From Thermoflexales bacterium (GTDB lineage Bacteria; Chloroflexota; Anaerolineae; Fen-1058), in NCBI GenBank assembly GCA_030834835.1, contig JAUQXD010000474.1, forward strand, positions 1 to 6,525: a DNA stretch of 6,525 nt, read 5' to 3'. Below the pieces are notes generated by a model. The model was not told the DNA's origin and did not search any database. It was given only the letters and a program-made list of their open reading frames with translations. Below are positions 5,362-6,525 of this stretch, one piece after another (the stretch's first letter is position 1; every line of letters begins with the position of its first letter). The position numbers and the translations under genes are program-made.

Positions 5362-6216
5362 TTACTTCTCAATCGGCGCGCCCACCAGATTGCCCCACTC
5401 CGTCCACGAGCCGTCGTAGTTGCGGACGTTGGGATAGCCCAGCAGATACGTCAACACGAACCAGCTGTGGCTCGATCGTTCGCCGATGCGGCAGTAAGCC
5501 ACGATGTCTTTATCGGGGGTGATGCCCTGCGAGCCGTAGAGTTCTTTCAATTCGGCCGCCAGCCTGAACGTGCCGTCTTCGGCCACCGCTTTGGCCCACG
5601 GAATGTTCTTCGCGCCGGGAATGTGCCCGCCGCGCAGCGCGCCTTCCTGCGGATAGTCAGCCATGTGCAGCAGTTGGCCGCTGTATTCGCCGGGCGAGCG
5701 CACATCCACCAGCGGCAGTTTCCGGTCAAGGTGCGTCTGCACATCCTGGCGGAAAGCGCGAATCTTGCGATCATCGCGGGACGGCGCACGATACGTCGTC
5801 TTGGCGTACGTCGGCACGACTTTGCTCAACTCGCGTCCCTCGTCGATCCACTTCTTGCGCCCGCCGTTCATGATGCGCGCGTCCTTGAAGCCGAACAACT
5901 TGAACACCCACAGCGCATAGCAGGCCCACCAGTTATTCTTGTCACCATAGAAGACCACGGTCGTGTCTTCGGCAATACCTTTGGCCTGCAACAGCGCCGA
6001 GAAATGCCCGGCATCCAGATAATCGCGCACGATGGGATCATTCAGATCGGTATGCCAATCGATCTTGACCGAGCCGGGTACGTGACCGATGTCATATAGC
6101 AACACATCCTCGTCGGTTTCAACCACGCGAACTTTGGGATCTTTCAGATGCTGCGCCACCCAATCGGTGGAGACGAGGACTTCAGGATTAGCGTAACTAT
6201 TGCTGCTCAGGGTCAT
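5362..6216 (-). CDS. Thiosulfate sulfurtransferase (two-domain rhodanese, SseA/CysA-like)
   Basis: A 284-residue tandem-rhodanese protein, normal length for the family. The N-terminal domain (about 10-130) is the inactive one: where a catalytic Cys would sit it reads FYGDKNNWW. The C-terminal domain (about 155-280) has [12 protein letters not shown] and the active-site loop [12 protein letters not shown] with catalytic Cys242. CRxGxR loops are typical of thiosulfate:cyanide sulfurtransferases, as in the actinobacterial CysA/SseA group. The enzyme moves sulfane sulfur as a Cys persulfide. No signal peptide is seen, so it is probably cytosolic. Lying between sufD and sufU, it may feed sulfur to, or take sulfur from, the SufS-SufU relay; this is inference from position. 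ATG 6216 is the only good start. GTG 6225 is in frame, but no proper Shine-Dalgarno precedes either, and a strong hairpin ends 10 bases upstream. Confidence 0.93.
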   Translation of the reverse strand: MTLSSNSYANPEVLVSTDWVAQHLKDPKVRVVETDEDVLLYDIGHVPGSVKIDWHTDLNDPIVRDYLDAGHFSALLQAKGIAEDTTVVFYGDKNNWWACYALWVFKLFGFKDARIMNGGRKKWIDEGRELSKVVPTYAKTTYRAPSRDDRKIRAFRQDVQTHLDRKLPLVDVRSPGEYSGQLLHMADYPQEGALRGGHIPGAKNIPWAKAVAEDGTFRLAAELKELYGSQGITPDKDIVAYCRIGERSSHSWFVLTYLLGYPNVRNYDGSWTEWGNLVGAPIEK

Positions 6217-6226
6217 GCCTCTCACA

Positions 6227-6282
6227 AAAGGCTGAAGGCGGAAGGATGAAATCTCGGCTTCATCCTTCCGCCTTCAGCCTTT
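6227..6282 (-). terminator. 24-bp perfect inverted repeat after sufD, made of heptamers; candidate terminator
   Basis: The arms 6227-6250 and 6259-6282 are perfectly complementary with an 8-base loop (ATCTCGGC on the plus strand). Each arm is built of heptamers: AAGGCTG, AAGGCGG, AAGGATG (6228, 6235, 6242). On the minus strand an additional AAGGCTG unit comes before the stem, next to the sufD stop codon. TTTT follows at the stem base (6229-6226), so it may terminate sufD transcripts or protect their 3' ends. The T-run is short and partly in the stem, so termination is not certain. Confidence 0.6.
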
Positions 6283-6290
6283 CAGCCTTA

Positions 6291-6525
6291 TTAAAGACCC
6301 ATCTTCGCCGCAAACGACGCCTCGAGCCGCGCCCGCACGCTGTCCATCGGAATGCGATCGAGCACCGGCTGGAAGAAACCATTCACGATCATCTGCTCCG
6401 TCACCAGGGCCGGAATGCCGCGCGACATCAGATAGAACACTTCCTCTTTGTCGATCTGGCTGATCGCCGCGCCGTGTGTGCAGCGCACATCGTCGGCCTC
6501 GATTTCAAGGCCGGGGATCGAGTCC
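6291..6525 (-). CDS. sufD: SufD, C-terminal 77 residues (gene continues off the right edge)
   Basis: The frame is open from the window edge to TAA at 6291-6293. It begins DSIPGLEIEADDVRCTHGAAISQIDKEE and continues through VFYLMSRGIPALVTEQMIV to the end. SufD is one half of the SufB-SufD heterodimer that, with the ATPase SufC, forms the Fe-S assembly scaffold in the cytosol. The ADDVRCTHGA segment with its Cys-x-His-Gly is the SufD signature near the SufB interface; SufB has a different, HEA-type segment there, so SufD is preferred. FYLMSRGI is common to both. sufB and sufC are expected farther upstream, beyond the window. The apparent GTG start at 6488 is internal to the conserved domain and is not a gene start. 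Confidence 0.92.
   Translation of the reverse strand, partial: DSIPGLEIEADDVRCTHGAAISQIDKEEVFYLMSRGIPALVTEQMIVNGFFQPVLDRIPMDSVRARLEASFAAKMGL

Noticed and set aside
5356..6099. Plus-strand open frame of 247 codons
   Set aside because: It mirrors the sulfurtransferase gene, which has a catalytic loop and two rhodanese domains. No motif is seen in the antisense product.

Overview
All eight genes in this window lie on the minus strand, so transcription runs from base 6525 toward base 1. The core (about 2615-6525) is the downstream half of a SUF-type iron-sulfur cluster assembly locus. In transcription order it holds the C-terminal end of SufD, a two-domain rhodanese-type thiosulfate sulfurtransferase, a SufU scaffold/sulfur-transfer protein, the cysteine desulfurase SufS, a second and different SufU, and a small soluble Rieske [2Fe-2S] ferredoxin. 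An intrinsic terminator at about 2545-2570 ends this block. Beyond it are an inositol-monophosphatase-family enzyme (1723-2526) and the first 563 codons of a secreted reprolysin-like zinc metalloprotease that runs off the left edge (1-1690).

The DNA is GC-rich. The SufU proteins with the LLGIPLGPVRLKCALLSLK type of C-terminus, the SufD/SufS/SufU/Rieske order and a secreted M12B-like protease with an Ig-like domain fit a Chloroflexota bacterium (Anaerolineae-like). This assignment comes from remembered family resemblance, not from a search, and is moderate at best.

How the genes work together (family knowledge plus context): SufS takes sulfur from L-cysteine as an enzyme persulfide and SufU accepts it through a zinc site. 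The SufBCD scaffold, of which only the SufD tail is visible, builds the cluster. The sulfurtransferase could feed or buffer sulfane sulfur. The Rieske protein could be an electron donor or an early client. Two SufU paralogues flank SufS, and both lack the extra segment that marks classical Gram-positive SufU.

The most unusual part of the window is between the genes. Every gap in the suf block carries its own repeat or hairpin. Three gaps hold tandem heptamers of three unrelated sequences (AAGGNNG type, AGTGACN type and NCAATGA/NCAATTN type on the strands given below). One holds degenerate CACGAAG-like units in an inverted arrangement. The sufS-sufU gap holds an 85-bp element with exact spacing symmetry about base 3467. 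Three of the structures are followed by T-runs on the transcribed strand and could terminate or attenuate transcription inside the cluster. No tRNA, rRNA, CRISPR array, IS element or plus-strand gene was found, and no gene-free stretch exceeds 150 bases.
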